Source of the DNA: Agrypnia vestita
Taxonomy: Eukaryota > Arthropoda > Insecta > Trichoptera > Phryganeidae
NCBI GenBank assembly: GCA_016648135.1
Contig: JADDOH010010151.1
Location: forward strand, 33,169 to 97,168
DNA: 64,000 nucleotides
Direction of reading: 5' to 3'
The translations under genes were made by a program, and so were the position numbers. Within the stretch, counting starts at the first letter, position 1. Every line of letters starts with the position of its first letter. The notes beneath the pieces were generated by a model that was given only the letters and a program-made list of their open reading frames with translations, searched no databases and was not told the DNA's origin. Of the stretch, positions 1-12,910 are shown piece after piece.

Positions 1-829
1 AGTACCCTGGGCCGATCCTCTACGTGTGTATTATAGAAATCAGAGGTTTAAATTAAAACAACTTACTTTGTTGGACCTTGCTGTTGGTGGTTCACACTTA
101 ATTACAAATTGAGATAAATGTTGTACTTGATTGAAATATAAGAACAGATATTGAAAAGTACTCGCGAGGTTACGAATCCCTCTCGCGTCGTCTCGGCCAA
201 CCTTCTGGCGGCTACATGCGTCTTGGCTAACCTTCCATTCGTGCGCTTCGTGCTCGCACCGCTAGATGCCCTTCGGGACCCATCCGCCACACCAGCAATA
301 ACATACAATGTTACAGCAATTTTGGTGGATTTATTGATGGTATACCACATTGGTAGAGTACCCAATTAGTGTGAAAGGAAGAATCTCACCGTACCAGAAG
401 AATCTTCCTGTGATCAAGTATTTTGTATGGTAATTAAATTATAGGTAATCTTGTCATTGAGATAATGACAGCACATACTACTGAACAATAAATATCGTAC
501 TCTGCAAATAATTATATTATTAAAAAATATATATTATTTTTTTTAATGTGTAATTAATAAATATCGTAGATTAAAACAAATAATGAAGTTAAAAATAAAT
601 TTAAATGTCAATCTACAAAGTTGCTCAACCAATCGAAAAAAAATTATATTATTGAAGGATTTGGCCTTACTTTGTAGAGTTATTTACGATGATAGGTTAT
701 TATAAAGTATATTAACCTTGTTACCTCTACTGAATTTAAGATATGTTATTATGTTTTCACTACTTAGGTTTCGAGAGAATCAGAATCTATCATCGACAGG
801 TGGAGTATTAAATTTATATATTATCGTCT
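1..829. other. AT-rich stretch without recognised gene
   Basis: The first 370 bases are less AT-rich than their surroundings and open in both directions (a 72-codon stretch from 151 on the plus strand and 87 codons on the minus strand from 365). Neither translation matches a family I recognise; the balanced composition suggests the end of an old mobile element. From 370 to 829 I see only AT-rich DNA with T and A runs. Confidence 0.3.
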
Positions 830-1845
830 CATCATATATCCGTCATAGATCCAATAACATTAAACTCGCGCTTTCTGTTATTTGCGGATGACTTAAAGCT
901 TTTCTTAAAGGTATCAACTTTGGACGATTTTCGTCTTCTCCAAGCAGATATATCAAATATATGTGAATGGGGAAGACGAAATAAACTTTTGTTTAATGTT
1001 TCCAAGTGTTCGGTTACATCCTTCACTAGGGCCCAAAAAACTCTATTTTTTCGCTACAAAATGAACGATCAAAATCTGACAAGAACATCAAATGTTAAAG
1101 ATCTAGGTGTTAGATTTGTAAGCAACCTAACATTTCACGATCACATAGAGACGATCAGTGGTAATGCTTTGAGAATGTTAGGATTTGTTCTGCGTACTGC
1201 CAGGGTTTTCGAGAATACCCGCGTACTCAGAACTCTTTACAACTCCTTGGTGCGGAGTAGACTCGAGAGTGGCTCGATGATCTGGGGCCACATGAGGGCA
1301 AGTACTCTCTTATGGTGGAGAAAGTCCAAAAGAAGTTTCTGAGATATCTCTACATGAGAGAGTACGGGCATACCTTGGCTTTACCCAACCGAGTTTCTCC
1401 AGGGTATGCTTGGCTACAATAGTTTAGAGACTAGAAGGAATGTGTATTTGATTACACATTTTTATCGATTGTTGCGCGGTATGATCGATAATCCTGAAAT
1501 TATGCAGAGCATTGGTTTGTATGTTCCTGATAATTACACTAGACATCGTCAGCATAGATTGTTTCACATTCCAATATACAGGACCAACCTGCCGATGGTT
1601 ATGCCTGTTGGAAGAGCCACAGCTATGCTGAACAAAATTGCTTTGGGTATTGATATATTCCATGTGTCTGAGGGGGTTTTCCGAAGCGGGATTCTCCTAC
1701 ACCTTTGACCAGATTTTATGTTATTTTTAATTTATTAAATACTTTCATTTTTGATATATACTTCCTAATATGTATGCCTTAAACATTTTGTTTGTCATGT
1801 ACATATTATCGTGAAATAAATTGAATTGAATTGAATTGAATTGAA
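830..1845 (+). mobile_element. Non-LTR retrotransposon, family 1 copy A (RT palm to 3' tail)
   Basis: This is the 3' half of a Jockey/CR1-like LINE. The reverse transcriptase active site reads LLFADDLKLF, with FADD encoded at 881-892. It is followed by the usual thumb text (CEWGRRNKLLFNVSKC) and the motif SRLESGSMIWG near 1258-1287. A frameshift around 1342-1406 moves the C-terminus to another frame, which ends in GVFRSGILLHL and a stop at 1706-1708. A short 3' UTR ends in a (TTGAA)n tail at about 1821-1844. The 5' end is truncated upstream of the FADD box, the usual result of incomplete target-primed reverse transcription. Copies B (about 3108) and C (about 13656, minus strand) belong to the same family. 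The copy is dead: no endonuclease domain and a broken frame. Confidence 0.85.
1821..1844 (+). repeat. (TTGAA)n tail of LINE family 1
   Basis: Five-base units repeat immediately after the LINE 3' UTR. The minus-strand copy near 13656 starts with the complement of the same unit, so this tail is a property of the family. Confidence 0.7.
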
Positions 1846-2084
1846 CATTCTCTCTCTCCCTCTCTCTCTACTTTCCCTGTACTCAGTCGTTACACTTCAT
1901 CTTCCCATCTCACCTGGGTGTCCGGTCATTAATCTTTTAGGGATGCACGAGTTTGGCATTCCTTGTACCTACATGCCCATCTCAACCTCAGGAGATTCAT
2001 ATGGGTTGATATGCTAGGGACCTGATATATATTGTACGGTTTCTTGTTGTGGTCAATGTTTCACTGATTCCCTTCCTTCACCAG

Positions 2085-2490
2085 TCTACATATTCTTCGC
2101 AACACTTTTCTTTCCAGTGTGTCAAGCATTTCAGCCATCTTCATTGTCAGGATTAATGCCTCACACCCATATATTCTTCGCAACACTTTTCTTTCCAGTG
2201 TGTCAGCATTCAGCCATCTTCTTTGTCAGGATTAATGCCTCACACCCATATATTCTTCGCAACACTTTTCTTTCCAGTGTGTCAGCATTCAGCCATCTTC
2301 TTTGTCAGGATTAATGCCTCACACCCACATATTCTTCGCAACACTTTTCTTTCCAGTGTGTCAAGCATTCAGCCATCTTCATTGTCAGGATTAATGCCTC
2401 ACACCCACATATTCTTCGCAACACTTTTCTTTCCAGTGTGTCAAGCATTTCAGCCATCTTCATTGTCAGGATTAATGCCTCACACCCATA
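2085..2490. repeat. 79-81-bp minisatellite, about five units
   Basis: The marker TCAGGATTAATGCCTCACAC recurs at about 2147, 2226, 2305, 2385 and 2466, giving a period of 79, 79, 80 and 81 bases. Read on the minus strand each unit encodes the same LINE-like peptide (GCEALILTMKMAE...LERKVLRRI), so the array arose by tandem duplication within a retrotransposon coding fragment. Units differ by one- and two-base indels at CAGCATTC versus CAAGCATTTC. Confidence 0.85.
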
Positions 2491-2628
2491 TACCGGTACA
2501 GTTCTAATAATAGTCTTGTATATGGTTACTTTGCTTTTTCTGTGAACGCTGCGTGATTTGAGCACCAGCAACAACAAAAAATACGATTTTTTTTTATTAA
2601 AAAACCTTATTAAAAAAAAACTTAACAC
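2310..2628 (-). pseudogene. LINE C-terminal fragment, partly tandemly duplicated
   Basis: A minus-strand open stretch of 105 codons contains KVTIYKTIIRTVPVYGCEAL followed by LERKVLRRICG. This is the post-RT region typical of RTE/Jockey-type LINEs in insects (pattern ..YKT.I.PV..YG.E...L...LE..ILRRI.G). The region then repeats itself because of the minisatellite. No RT core, start codon or 3' tail is visible. Confidence 0.6.
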
Positions 2629-3107
2629 TAACCTTACTAAATTATTTATGACGCTGTTTGAAAAAGAGCAAAATTTTGTCGTACAAATTAAGAGTCATTC
2701 GAACGTGCATATGCTCACCATGTGCACGTTCAAACGACTCGCTTCCAAATTCAGAATACTCGCTTACGTGTCACAATAAATTGTGATAATGTGGGACTAT
2801 AATGTGATAGAATTCACCGACCTTGAAATCGACGCGCCTTATACTTGTATGGAAAATTTATAAGTTTTTAATTTATAACATAACATTAAAATCAATTTTA
2901 AAGTCGTATAAAATTATTTTATAAAAATAAATTATATAAATTGTCTTACTTCTCAACCATAAAAAAGGATATTTTGTCATAAAATATCTTTTCCCCAAAT
3001 AATAAATGTTTTATAAGCTACTTACATATCTATCATCTATTGCGATAGCGACCTATTAATAATTTGTTTTTTATTAAAATAAAGTCCAAAATTATTTTTT
3101 TACATAC

Positions 3108-3566
3108 TACGCTATTACATCTTTCACTAGGGCCCAAAAAAATATATTTTATCGCTACAAAATGAACGACAAAAATCTGAAACGAAAGTTGAATGTTAAG
3201 GATCTCGGCATTGATTTTTGTGTAACCTGACATTTCACGATTACATAGGGGTTGTCAAATGCATTGAGAATGTAAGGAATTGTTCTGCGCACAACCAGGA
3301 TTTACAAAAATATCCGCGTACTGAGAACTCTTTACAACTCCTTGGTGCGAAGTAGACTCGAGAGTGGTTCGATGATTTGGGGGCCACATGAGCTTAAGTA
3401 CTCTCTTATGGTAAAGTACAAAAAAGTTTCTAAGATAGCTCTCCATAAGGGAGTATGGACATTATCCTTGGCTTTACCCAACCGAGTTTCTCCAGGGTAT
3501 GCTTGGCTACATCAGTTTAAAGACTAGAAGGAATATGCATTTGATTACGCATTTTTATCGACTTTA
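3108..3566 (+). mobile_element. Non-LTR retrotransposon family 1, copy B (internal fragment)
   Basis: The stretch is collinear with about 1010-1465 of copy A, including FTRAQK..., the SRLESGSMIWG motif near 3354-3380 and the ALPNRVSPGYAWL segment. Several frameshifts and small deletions break it. It has no FADD box and no tail, so it is truncated at both ends. Confidence 0.8.
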
Positions 3567-4700
3567 AATATGATTATACGGCAAAGATTGTCAATTTCAC
3601 AATTGAAAAAATCTCTGCTCTGGCTTTAATCAGTTATAAAAATTGTAATGTTCTCTTCCTTTAAACCTTTGAGTTTTTGTTGCGACAATATTATTAGCGG
3701 TTTACAAATAGCTTGCTTAGGTGGTAGTTACTCTTGTGCTAGTTAAACACTAAGTGGGCGCAGAATGGTACGTCCCTTTTCATTCCCATTCACTCCCTCA
3801 TTATTTCTGTCTCTTTCGTACATTCCGACAGACGTTTAGGGCACATCACAAAAACATACTAATCCCATCATTTAAGAATTGGAAATACGCCCTGATCAAA
3901 GAATCTTCTAATTAAAAATAGTGGCCTGAAGTGTTGCTTTGAGATACCATTTTTTTTATCTTCTGTACGAATCTATTCCAGTTTTTTCGCCTTGTAATTT
4001 CCCCTCGAAGTCCACCGTTTGAGAATCGAGTGTTAGAATTAATTTGAAAATGGAAATGAAGACTAATTTTCCCGGAACTGTCTCGCTGTCACTTCCGGCC
4101 CGGTTAATTTCCGACGTATGATAAGTAATTATAACCGCACCGGAAATGGTTACCGCTATACATCATGTTGTGGTTCCGTGAATCGGACAGTAGATCAGTG
4201 GGGTAGCTACCCGCTGGGAAGCCACGTGCACCAGGGATCTAAATATTATAAGTAGGCTGTGACCACAACTTTACTCCACAATAAATTCATCATTAACTAC
4301 TAAAAATATCTAAATATAATAATTTCACCGTCTGTCTGTAACATTTGTTACTTTCTGGAATTACAATTTTAGATAATTAGAGTATGACATGCACTCAGCC
4401 CCACCAAGTTCTTGAAATTTTTATATTATTATATTTAGTTTTTGGTTTAAGTGAATAAAGTCAATTAAATAAAACAAATGGTTTTCTATTCCTAAATTTT
4501 CAGCTTCGAAATCCTGTAGTAATTATTATGTCCCGTAATTTTTAACGGGTGTACGGTTAGTGGTTCGATTAATGCCAATTGCAAATCGTGAGCTTTCTTG
4601 TGTTTTTCCACATCATTACTGCCTATGTGAACCGATCATGTAGCTTTGTCTCTTTGTCGATTGTCGGAAAAATGAATATTTTGTGACATCATTTCCGGAT
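3567..4700. other. No recognised feature
   Basis: AT-rich DNA without a convincing open frame. The segment ATAATAATTTCACCGTCTGTC near 4316-4345 resembles the interior of the Helitron family ending at 10843, and may be a remnant of it. Confidence 0.3.
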
Positions 4701-4721
4701 TTCAGTTTATCAGTTAAATCA

Positions 4722-4778
4722 ATATATATAAATATATATATAATATATATATATTATATATATATATATATATATAAA
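4722..4778. repeat. (TA)n microsatellite
   Basis: The segment is almost pure alternating TA, interrupted by AATA. It lies just upstream of the Helitron-like repeat. The second Helitron copy at 28.6 kb also starts next to an AT microsatellite. Confidence 0.9.
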
Positions 4779-5254
4779 GAAACCGTGTTTCCCTATCCGC
4801 CAAGTTTTCTCCACAACCACCCACTAGTGGTTATGGTGGTGGATAGCCCTTGGTGTCACATCGAAAATATGCGAGTTTGGTGGGGGTGGCTGTGCGTGGG
4901 TGAAAGTGGGTAATGAAAATGTGCTTTCTAACACATTGTTTTGTTGTGGGAAGGCCGCAAATGCTTCAGATTGTTTCAAAATAGGTGCGCCGACTGTGTC
5001 GGTCAGTCTAGAAGGTTCCGAAAAAACCCGTTCTAGAAAGTTCTGAAAGGAGAAAGTTCTAGAAAATTCCCGAAAGTTCTATAAGATTCTAAACTGAGTA
5101 GCGGAATGTGTCGGTGTATCGAGAAGGCTCCTGTACATTCGATAAATTTCTTGAAAGTTCTGGAAGGAGATTGTTCTAGAAGGTTCGCGATAGTTCTATG
5201 ACGATCCAAACGTACTAAAAATCTACGCGTGCGAAGCCACGCGGGCACAGCTAG
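4779..5254 (+). mobile_element. Non-autonomous Helitron with heat-shock-element array, copy 1
   Basis: The right end has the Helitron signature: a short hairpin (CGCGT at 5226-5230 pairing with ACGCG at 5239-5243), a short spacer, then CTAG at 5251-5254 followed by T. From about 4922 onward it matches the repeat at 28590-28924. The middle is dense in alternating TTC and GAA triplets; 5057-5079 gives five perfectly phased units and 5031-5049 a further run. This is the binding pattern of heat shock factor. No Rep/helicase coding sequence is present, so it would depend on an autonomous partner. The 5' limit is uncertain; 4779-4921 has no counterpart in copy 2. Confidence 0.65.
5057..5079. promoter_or_regulatory. 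Five-unit heat-shock-element-like array
   Basis: TTC at 5057, GAA at 5062, TTC at 5067, GAA at 5072 and TTC at 5077 are each spaced by two bases. This is the canonical inverted-pentamer arrangement bound by trimeric HSF. Function in this context is inferred only. Confidence 0.55.
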
Positions 5255-7735
5255 TTGTATATATACATACGTGATTGCCGGAGAAATTAATATCTTGTGA
5301 TATTCACACTATTTTTATTTCGAATTTCGCAAAAAGTATGTTCAAATTTTTTAAGAACACAATTACCGGATTTTATCTCGAGAGGAGTCTCCATTATTCA
5401 CATTAATCAAGATATATATTTAATATATTGCACACAAATATTTTTTATTTATTTATTAATTAACGCTCTGTAGGACTTTTACAGCAGATAGGTAGAGTGT
5501 ACATTAACAGAATATATAGTTTAAAGAGAAAAAAATAATAACATGTAAGCATAATAATGACAAAGTAAAAAGAAAATACTTAAAATACATATACAAATAC
5601 TTATATAAAGATAAATACAATATAAAGTAAAAAGCAAGTATATAAAAAGCAGAAGCATTAGAAAAACATAATAATATAGAAATTTAAAAACAAAAAAAAG
5701 TAATAATGCAGAGTGAAAAGATGTAGCGCAAGTTTTGAAAGTCATAATATAATAAAAAATATACATACAAATACAAATCAATTATTTAAGTCCAATTCGA
5801 CAAATACTAGTAATCTTTGAATACACCTTTTAATATATGTTTGAATAATAAACAGTTATTGGCAAAGACGTCCAATTGCTCGTATCTGTTTGCTAGTCTA
5901 GGAAGCCTTTGCAGTGGGGAATTAAAAAAATAGTAGCTGCACGGCAAAACCTGCATGACTTCTATGATATATTCAGATGATGCTAATTATATGGGAAAGC
6001 ATTTATGCATGGAAAAAATAAAAGTCTCATTACCAGCGGTGACATCATTATACTGTTTCATGGGAATTACAAATTTCAACCATATACTTGATAAAGAAAT
6101 TTGAATTCACATAAAAAAGCGAGAAACATAAATACCACATGTACAACTTTCCAAATTTAATATATGTGATGGTAAAGTGTTCATTTAAGCCACCCAATGA
6201 CAGGTCCTAAGCCCAAGCCCTGTAAACACCCAAAGGCCTCGATATCTACTGTCCCATATAAATAGCTTAATAGGTATTTATTCTGCGAGACATTTATATG
6301 AAAATATTAATTACAAATGGAGCCAACCCTTAGCTCACGCGACGTTCCAAAAATACTCAATTATTTTTTCTGTTCCCGATTAAAAAATTAAATTGACGGA
6401 CAGCTTTCACATTCAAGCAATTTGAGAAAAAGCCCATGTATAAAAATAAGGATCAGTTTTAATTAAATAACTCGGCAGACACGGAGAAATTCTCAAAAAA
6501 TGGTGTAATGTTCCAGAGAAATCTGCTGTTTTCAGAGTACAGCTACCAGCATGACAGACGCAAGGGGCAAGGGTGATCGATCAAGTCTGACACATTTCCT
6601 GGTAATCTTACATTCATTTTGATACCTCAAGTGATTAATCGGAGGCTTTGTCGAATGATTATATATTGAAAATATTAGTAAATATTGAGATTTTGGCGCT
6701 TAAAACTAGTTTCGATTGCATTGCATTACATAATGCTGGAGACATTTACTCAAAATTCAGAAACGAGTAGAGTATGTTGATTATAAACATGTGTGCTTAT
6801 TATAAATGCAAAAATGAGACAGCTGACCCATGCCATTGAGATGTGATGTTGGAAAGGCATTTTGCGTATACCGAAGAGCGAAACCCACAAATTTCTCCAT
6901 ATTACAAAAACTCAAAATTAAAGAGACACTTGTCTGACATGAATCCTCAAATTTTCGTATTCCTTGCCAGGAGATCTTGTTCGTGTTATTTCAAATATCC
7001 AGACATGGAAATATATGGAAAGGCTGGGATATATCCAAGGGAGTGACCCTTTGAATTCATAAACTCCTGTGTGTCGGTGATGTAACGTAGGTCTACATGT
7101 CATAGAAAATATGAAATATCTACTTTATTTACGAAAACCAAAACGTCACATTTTTTGTAATCGTCGAATAGACATTTTCACACCAAAATGAATAAATTAA
7201 ACTGTTACAAATGTACGGATTTTTTAATTAAAAAATATTTATTCATTACTCTCTTATTTTCGGCCAGTGTGTAAAGGATAGAGGAATATTGTACATCACA
7301 GTTAAATCGAGCAAGAAAGAGCACGATAATGCCACATATTTCAGGTAGGACAGAGATGGCGGTTGCTTGGGTTTCGGTGAAAGCGAAAACAATATCGAAA
7401 GCGTACGGTTGAGTCGCGTGACACGTGTTAGACAAAGACGGACTGCAGATGACTGAGGCGACCTGGCGACCGCGTCGTTGAATTCAGTTCGTAATGATAC
7501 GTCAGCGTGAGCGCACGCAAATTCGATATGCCATGATTTTATGATAATTTACTAAAATTATGCAAATGTGTATGTTTATCTTACATAATTATATAAAAGG
7601 ACCTTTTAAAAGTCTTATCTGTATCGTTTATATGTATATTTTTAATCAGGTAACGCTGTGATACACCACCGTCCCCGAAGGTATTTTTTAGCACAGTCTT
7701 TTAAGAGTTTAATATATCATGTTCCTGCTCGGTCC
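5255..7735. other. No recognised gene; AT-rich
   Basis: I see A-rich low-complexity DNA around 5520-5770 (the apparent 86-codon minus-strand frame there is a shadow of the poly-A composition). Isolated short frames at 6843-7046 and 7205-7435 have no recognised motifs. Confidence 0.3.
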
Positions 7736-7782
7736 TATAGTTCGGTGGCATGACTTCACGGAAATCATGCCACCGAACTATA
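7736..7782. repeat. Perfect 18-bp inverted repeat
   Basis: The arm 7736-7753 is the exact reverse complement of 7765-7782, with an 11-base loop. The arm sequence is TATAGTTCGGTGGCATGA. It could be the relic of a foldback MITE or a structured RNA; nothing around it decides between these. Confidence 0.8.
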
Positions 7783-8926
<1,144 letters not shown>

Positions 8927-10665
8927 AATAACACAGACTTTTCCCCTGAATCATCGAATGATTTGGCAGTTACTTCTTGGTTCAACATCTCAATAAGATT
9001 TGACTATACCTGATGATGAGAGGGGCTGCTTCTCTCATTGTGTGTGTAGTACAAAGTTTTAAATAAAAATCATATTATAATATTTCATATTAAATCTTGT
9101 ATTCGATTTGCAATTAACTTTTCTAAAAATAAATAAATAAATCATCTTCATAGTCTCTTCATAGTCATTAAGTCTCTTTTTCTTTTGTTTAAATTTTTTA
9201 TTCTTTCTTTTTATATAATTCTTAACATGCCTAAGTTCTAAGAAAAATTTTGAGTGCATAATTTTTTTTCCTACTTAATAATTAAGTCTCTTTTTCTCTT
9301 TGTATTATTTTTTAACATGCCTATGTTCTTCAGCTAATAATTAAGTTTCTTTTTCTTTTATGCCTTAGTTTAATTCATAAATATTTATCATTACTAACAT
9401 ATATCTAAATGTGGAGACCTGTAATTGGCCATCTATATTATATCAATGTTTTCTATGCTTCTTTGTTGTGCTGTTGGTCTTACATGAACATTAAATAAAT
9501 AAATAAATAAATAGCGTGCCAGATGGTGCCCTCCTATGACTACACAAATTACTCGAGCGCCGTACGACGGATGGTGCTTTAACATAATATACATATAAAA
9601 ATTGTATTTATTACATATTATTGTCATGGAATGGCGGCGATGGGAATGAAACATTCTTAATTAACTAATGTTTTATTTTAAGGTGGGTGCTTACGATATT
9701 GATATAGATTACAAAATATTGTTGTTGATGGAATGAAAGCGCCCACACTTTTATTCGGAGAGTAAGACAATTTTTTTTTGCCGAAAATTTATTTTTTAAT
9801 TTTAAGTACATTTACGAGTAAATATACGCGTGGATTATAAAAAAATCATATAATACAGTTTTGTTCTTTTTAGTCTTCAAATAACCCAGTGCACAAAATC
9901 ACGTCTGTAGGAAATTCGCATTTACTAATTTCTCACATAAATCTTTGATTTATTTATTAATTGGTTAATCTAATTCAGCTATACTCAAAGTGTGTTCCGC
10001 GGAACCCTGGGGTTCCGCGATATCCCTGTAGGGCTTCCACAGGAATTTAGAAAAAAAAATCAAAACATCTCTCTCTGGTCGACCATTCTATTATAAACAA
10101 GGTGAAGCTAATAAAAGCGTGGTAATAAATAGCGTAAAATTAAATCCCAGGTACATTCGAGCGAAAATCTTTTTTTTGTAAATTTAATATGAAGCAAAAT
10201 AAAATGAAATGAAACGTATACAACCAACTTCGTTTCAAATACAGATACGCGCCAAGTAGTAATAAAAAAATTGCAACATGTTCGTTCGAGCGAAAATGCC
10301 CATTCAGAATACCACTCGACGCGAGCCAGATGAGGATCTGCAAACCGGCATTTTAGTCCGTCCCCACGTTTTCAAAATTTCCATAGAGCCATTTTTCTAT
10401 TCAGATGAATTTTGATTTCACATTGAGGAAAACGTCCCAAATCTGGCAACACTTATCCTAAATCATACGAAATAGAATAAGTAACTATTCGGTGGCGCAA
10501 TTTCGAATCATTTTCAGTTTGAATGTCCCGTTGAACAGGCACAGTACAATGGCTACACACGCTTAAAGGCAACCTTTTTCGTTCAAATATAATTTATTTG
10601 ATTTCAATAATGGAATAAATTTTGTCAAATTCATTTATATAGAATGTATAAAAAGACACGATAAA
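8927..10665. other. No recognised gene; one GC-rich palindrome
   Basis: Mostly AT-rich with T-rich runs near 9160-9360 and an (AAAT)n tract at about 9495-9512. At 9998-10019 there is a perfect palindrome (CGCGGAACCC, 2-base spacer, complement) within a context resembling ends of hAT-type repeats; no partner end was found. Confidence 0.35.
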
Positions 10666-10843
10666 AATATATGGTATCCCAATTATAATAATTTCGTTGT
10701 CTGTCCGTCCATCCCTCGTAAATTCGTGAAATTTTTATTTCTTTTTTATTTTTTCTTTATTTTTTTTTACATAAATAAATAAATACTTGTTCATTAGGAA
10801 CCGACATGTAAAAGTACCGTCATTTTTGATGGGTTACAGCTAG
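10666..10843 (+). mobile_element. Helitron 3' end, family 2, copy 1
   Basis: The right end shows a hairpin (CCGTCA pairing with TGATGG, one wobble, 10817-10832), a GGTTACAG spacer and CTAG at 10840-10843 followed by T. The upstream 150 bases, including ATTTCGTTGTCTGTC and GGAACCGACATGTAAAAGTA, match the minus-strand copy ending at 60513. A third fragment, the hairpin end only, lies at about 18888-18915 on the minus strand. No coding sequence. The left end is undefined. Confidence 0.65.
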
Positions 10844-11422
10844 TGTTACATAATTCGGAAGATCAGGAAACATCGCATATTTCAAAAGTTAAAAAATGAA
10901 AAAGTGAGTTGGTATACTATACTGTGTATACTATTATATATGAAATGGATGTACGAAGATCTATTTTTCTAAGAACACTTCTTATATACAGTAACCCATA
11001 GCCATTTTGCGCTTCGACTTACGCGGCTTCACTCTAACGCGATTTTTTTCAAACATTGTCAAATGTATGACTTTTTGTACAAGTTATATTTTTTTAAATT
11101 CTTACTGCAGTAAATTCTTATCATCGTAAAAAATTATCAGAATTCATATGAGATCAACAATTACGTTTTAAAATATTTTTTCAACGCCCATACAACTGCC
11201 GCTCCAGAATAGTTTTATATTTTAACACTTTCATAAAGTTTTCATCCATTGTTTTAAAATATTTCTCGAAACGTTCGTAAATTCGGTGAGTCACTAAGTC
11301 AACATCCTGTGGAAGTGGATGTAATTTTTGCCTTGCAACCAAAATTCGACCTTATCGCCGCTCAGATATGCCTTACATTCTGGAAGGTTGAATTTCGTAT
11401 AAATAAACTTTAATTGATTGAA
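10844..11422. other. No recognised feature
   Basis: AT-rich DNA without a supported open frame or repeat match inside the window. Confidence 0.3.
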
Positions 11423-11476
11423 TAGTATGTATTACCCATTATTACATGCGTTTGTAATAATGGATAATACATACTA
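11423..11476. repeat. 24-bp inverted repeat, 6-base loop
   Basis: 11423-11446 and 11453-11476 are reverse complements except for one C/A mismatch. The loop is TGCGTT. It probably is a foldback element or a structured transcript; there is no second copy in the window. Confidence 0.75.
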
Positions 11477-11519
11477 GTGTCGTAAATAGGTTTTCTTTGT
11501 TCTGACTACGAAAATATTT

Positions 11520-12240
11520 TATTTTATTTTTATTTATTTATTTCTATTTAATTTTTAGTATCAAATTTTGTTTGGACTGTGCCTGACTCACTAGAAATAT
11601 CTGTGTTGAGACAGGCATAGTTTACAATATTGTGTAGGTTCAAAACATAGTAAATAAATAATAAAGTGTTTAAAGTAACATAATAGAAAATATATCATAT
11701 ATATGTGGTTATATTGTGTTAGTGTGTTTGTGTAAGTGTGCCTATTTTATCTCGTCCTTTGTTTCGGATCCACTGTTTTATTTTATATTTTATGTTAGAG
11801 TTGTAAATTGTGGTTAGCCCGGATTGTTTTAATTCGTCAAGCATGCAATTAAGTAATTTGGGTCCAAAATAGTTATAGCTCCTTTGTCCATACGTGGTAT
11901 GTAACCTGGGGATTTGTAGATTGAGTTTGTTTGACCGTGTGGTAATTATTGTTTGAGATGGTTTAAACTGTGTATTTTTGTGTTTGTATGTGTATTTAAG
12001 AGTAGTATTCGCATAAATTTGTTTTATATCGAATACGTCGAATTTGTTGAATATTTCATCTGTCCTTGTTAAAATTGAGGTTTTGAGGCAATTTTTTGAG
12101 TTGCAATAATTGTATTGAGTGCACTCATAGTTGCTCCTCCCCATACAATTATGCTGTGTTCTATAATTGATTGGCAGATTGCGAAGTATATCATTTTTAG
12201 GAGTTTAATGTTAAGAAAGTTTCTAATATTGCGCAAAAAA
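11520..12240 (-). mobile_element. LINE C-terminus and 3' UTR, family 2
   Basis: On the minus strand, IIVWGGA (12150 region) matches the Y/S-G-I-I-x-WGG motif after the RT of Jockey/CR1-like LINEs. A 141-codon open frame (12144 to 11719) then includes TYGQRSYNYFGPKLLN, the conserved C-terminal motif of these proteins, and ends at a stop. The 3' UTR runs to about 11520. Part of the UTR, including TCTGTGTTGAGACAGGCATAG, recurs at about 48470-48600 in the same orientation and inverted near 48690-48745. 5' truncated; the RT core is absent. Confidence 0.75.
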
Positions 12241-12426
12241 AAATCAATTTGAATGAGAGTCTGGAACGGATTAACCGCGATAAACGTGGGTTAACTCTAC
12301 TTCGATATCCTTGACCTGCCAGTCAAGATTTCTTCTTAAGGGAATTCCTTGAAATAATATACCGGAATGTCTCAACAGTATTTGGCGACAAATACGTGGC
12401 GGTTGCCTCTTTGCTCTACAAGTCTG

Positions 12427-12464
<38 letters not shown>

Positions 12465-12480
12465 TGATATAAAATAACTT
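12241..12480. repeat. Spacer with (TA)n microsatellite
   Basis: A (TA)n run occupies about 12431-12460. It separates the LINE remnant from the Penelope-like fragment. No other signal. Confidence 0.6.
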
Positions 12481-12910
12481 TGTAAAAACCACTTATATGT
12501 TTCGAAGCCAATGGCTACTTCGTCAGGATAACAAAAATAATATTTAAAAATCGAAGTATAGATCAAAATATAATTAAGTTATATATGGATAATGATAATA
12601 TAAAGTACTTACTTAACATGAAAATAAATTTAAAAGATAACTATTTGCAAAAGGACCTGATTATTTATAACATTCAATTTACTATTTACACTCTTTCTTA
12701 TTTCCAAAACTTCTAATTTATCAAATTGTGATTCTGTATCTATAATTTGTATGTTAAATTTGTAAACCCTTATTAATATCAAAAGAATGATCCATAGCCA
12801 AAACATGGTTAGAAAATTCGGAATAATTATTACACCTTAAGTGTTCCTTAACTCTAATTTCAAAATTTCTACACGTTTTTGCTATATAAAAATAATCACA
12901 ATTTTTATTT
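12481..12910 (-). mobile_element. Penelope-like element 3' end, copy 1 (GIY-YIG remnant plus ribozyme)
   Basis: Reading leftward, 12905 to about 12600 encodes a decayed GIY-YIG endonuclease C-terminus: CDYFYIAKT(C/G)RNF..RVKEHLR, then NHVLAMDHSFDINKGLQI, then IRKSV. The glycine of YIGKT is replaced and stops break the frame. The noncoding 3' end carries a hammerhead-like motif (12495-12530). Two sister copies (49.78-50.24 kb and 58.96-59.31 kb) have the same order of coding remnant, spacer and ribozyme. Confidence 0.75.
12495..12530 (-). ncRNA. Hammerhead-like motif, ACATGT family, degraded
   Basis: On the minus strand: CTGACGA, one extra A, a stem II of GTAGCC/GGCTTC (one mismatch) with loop ATT, then GAA and the stem-III hexamer ACATAT (ACATGT in sister copies). 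Stem I no longer pairs because the sequence after the hexamer is deleted relative to the 49.8-kb copy. Probably inactive. Confidence 0.6.

Noticed and set aside
5521..5781. 86-codon minus-strand hydrophobic protein
   Set aside because: It is the complement of an A-rich low-complexity tract, with a composition dominated by F, L, Y and I.
9001..9030. Canonical CTGATGA hammerhead at 9010
   Set aside because: The text CCTGATGATGAGAGGGG has no GAAA box or pairing stems downstream.
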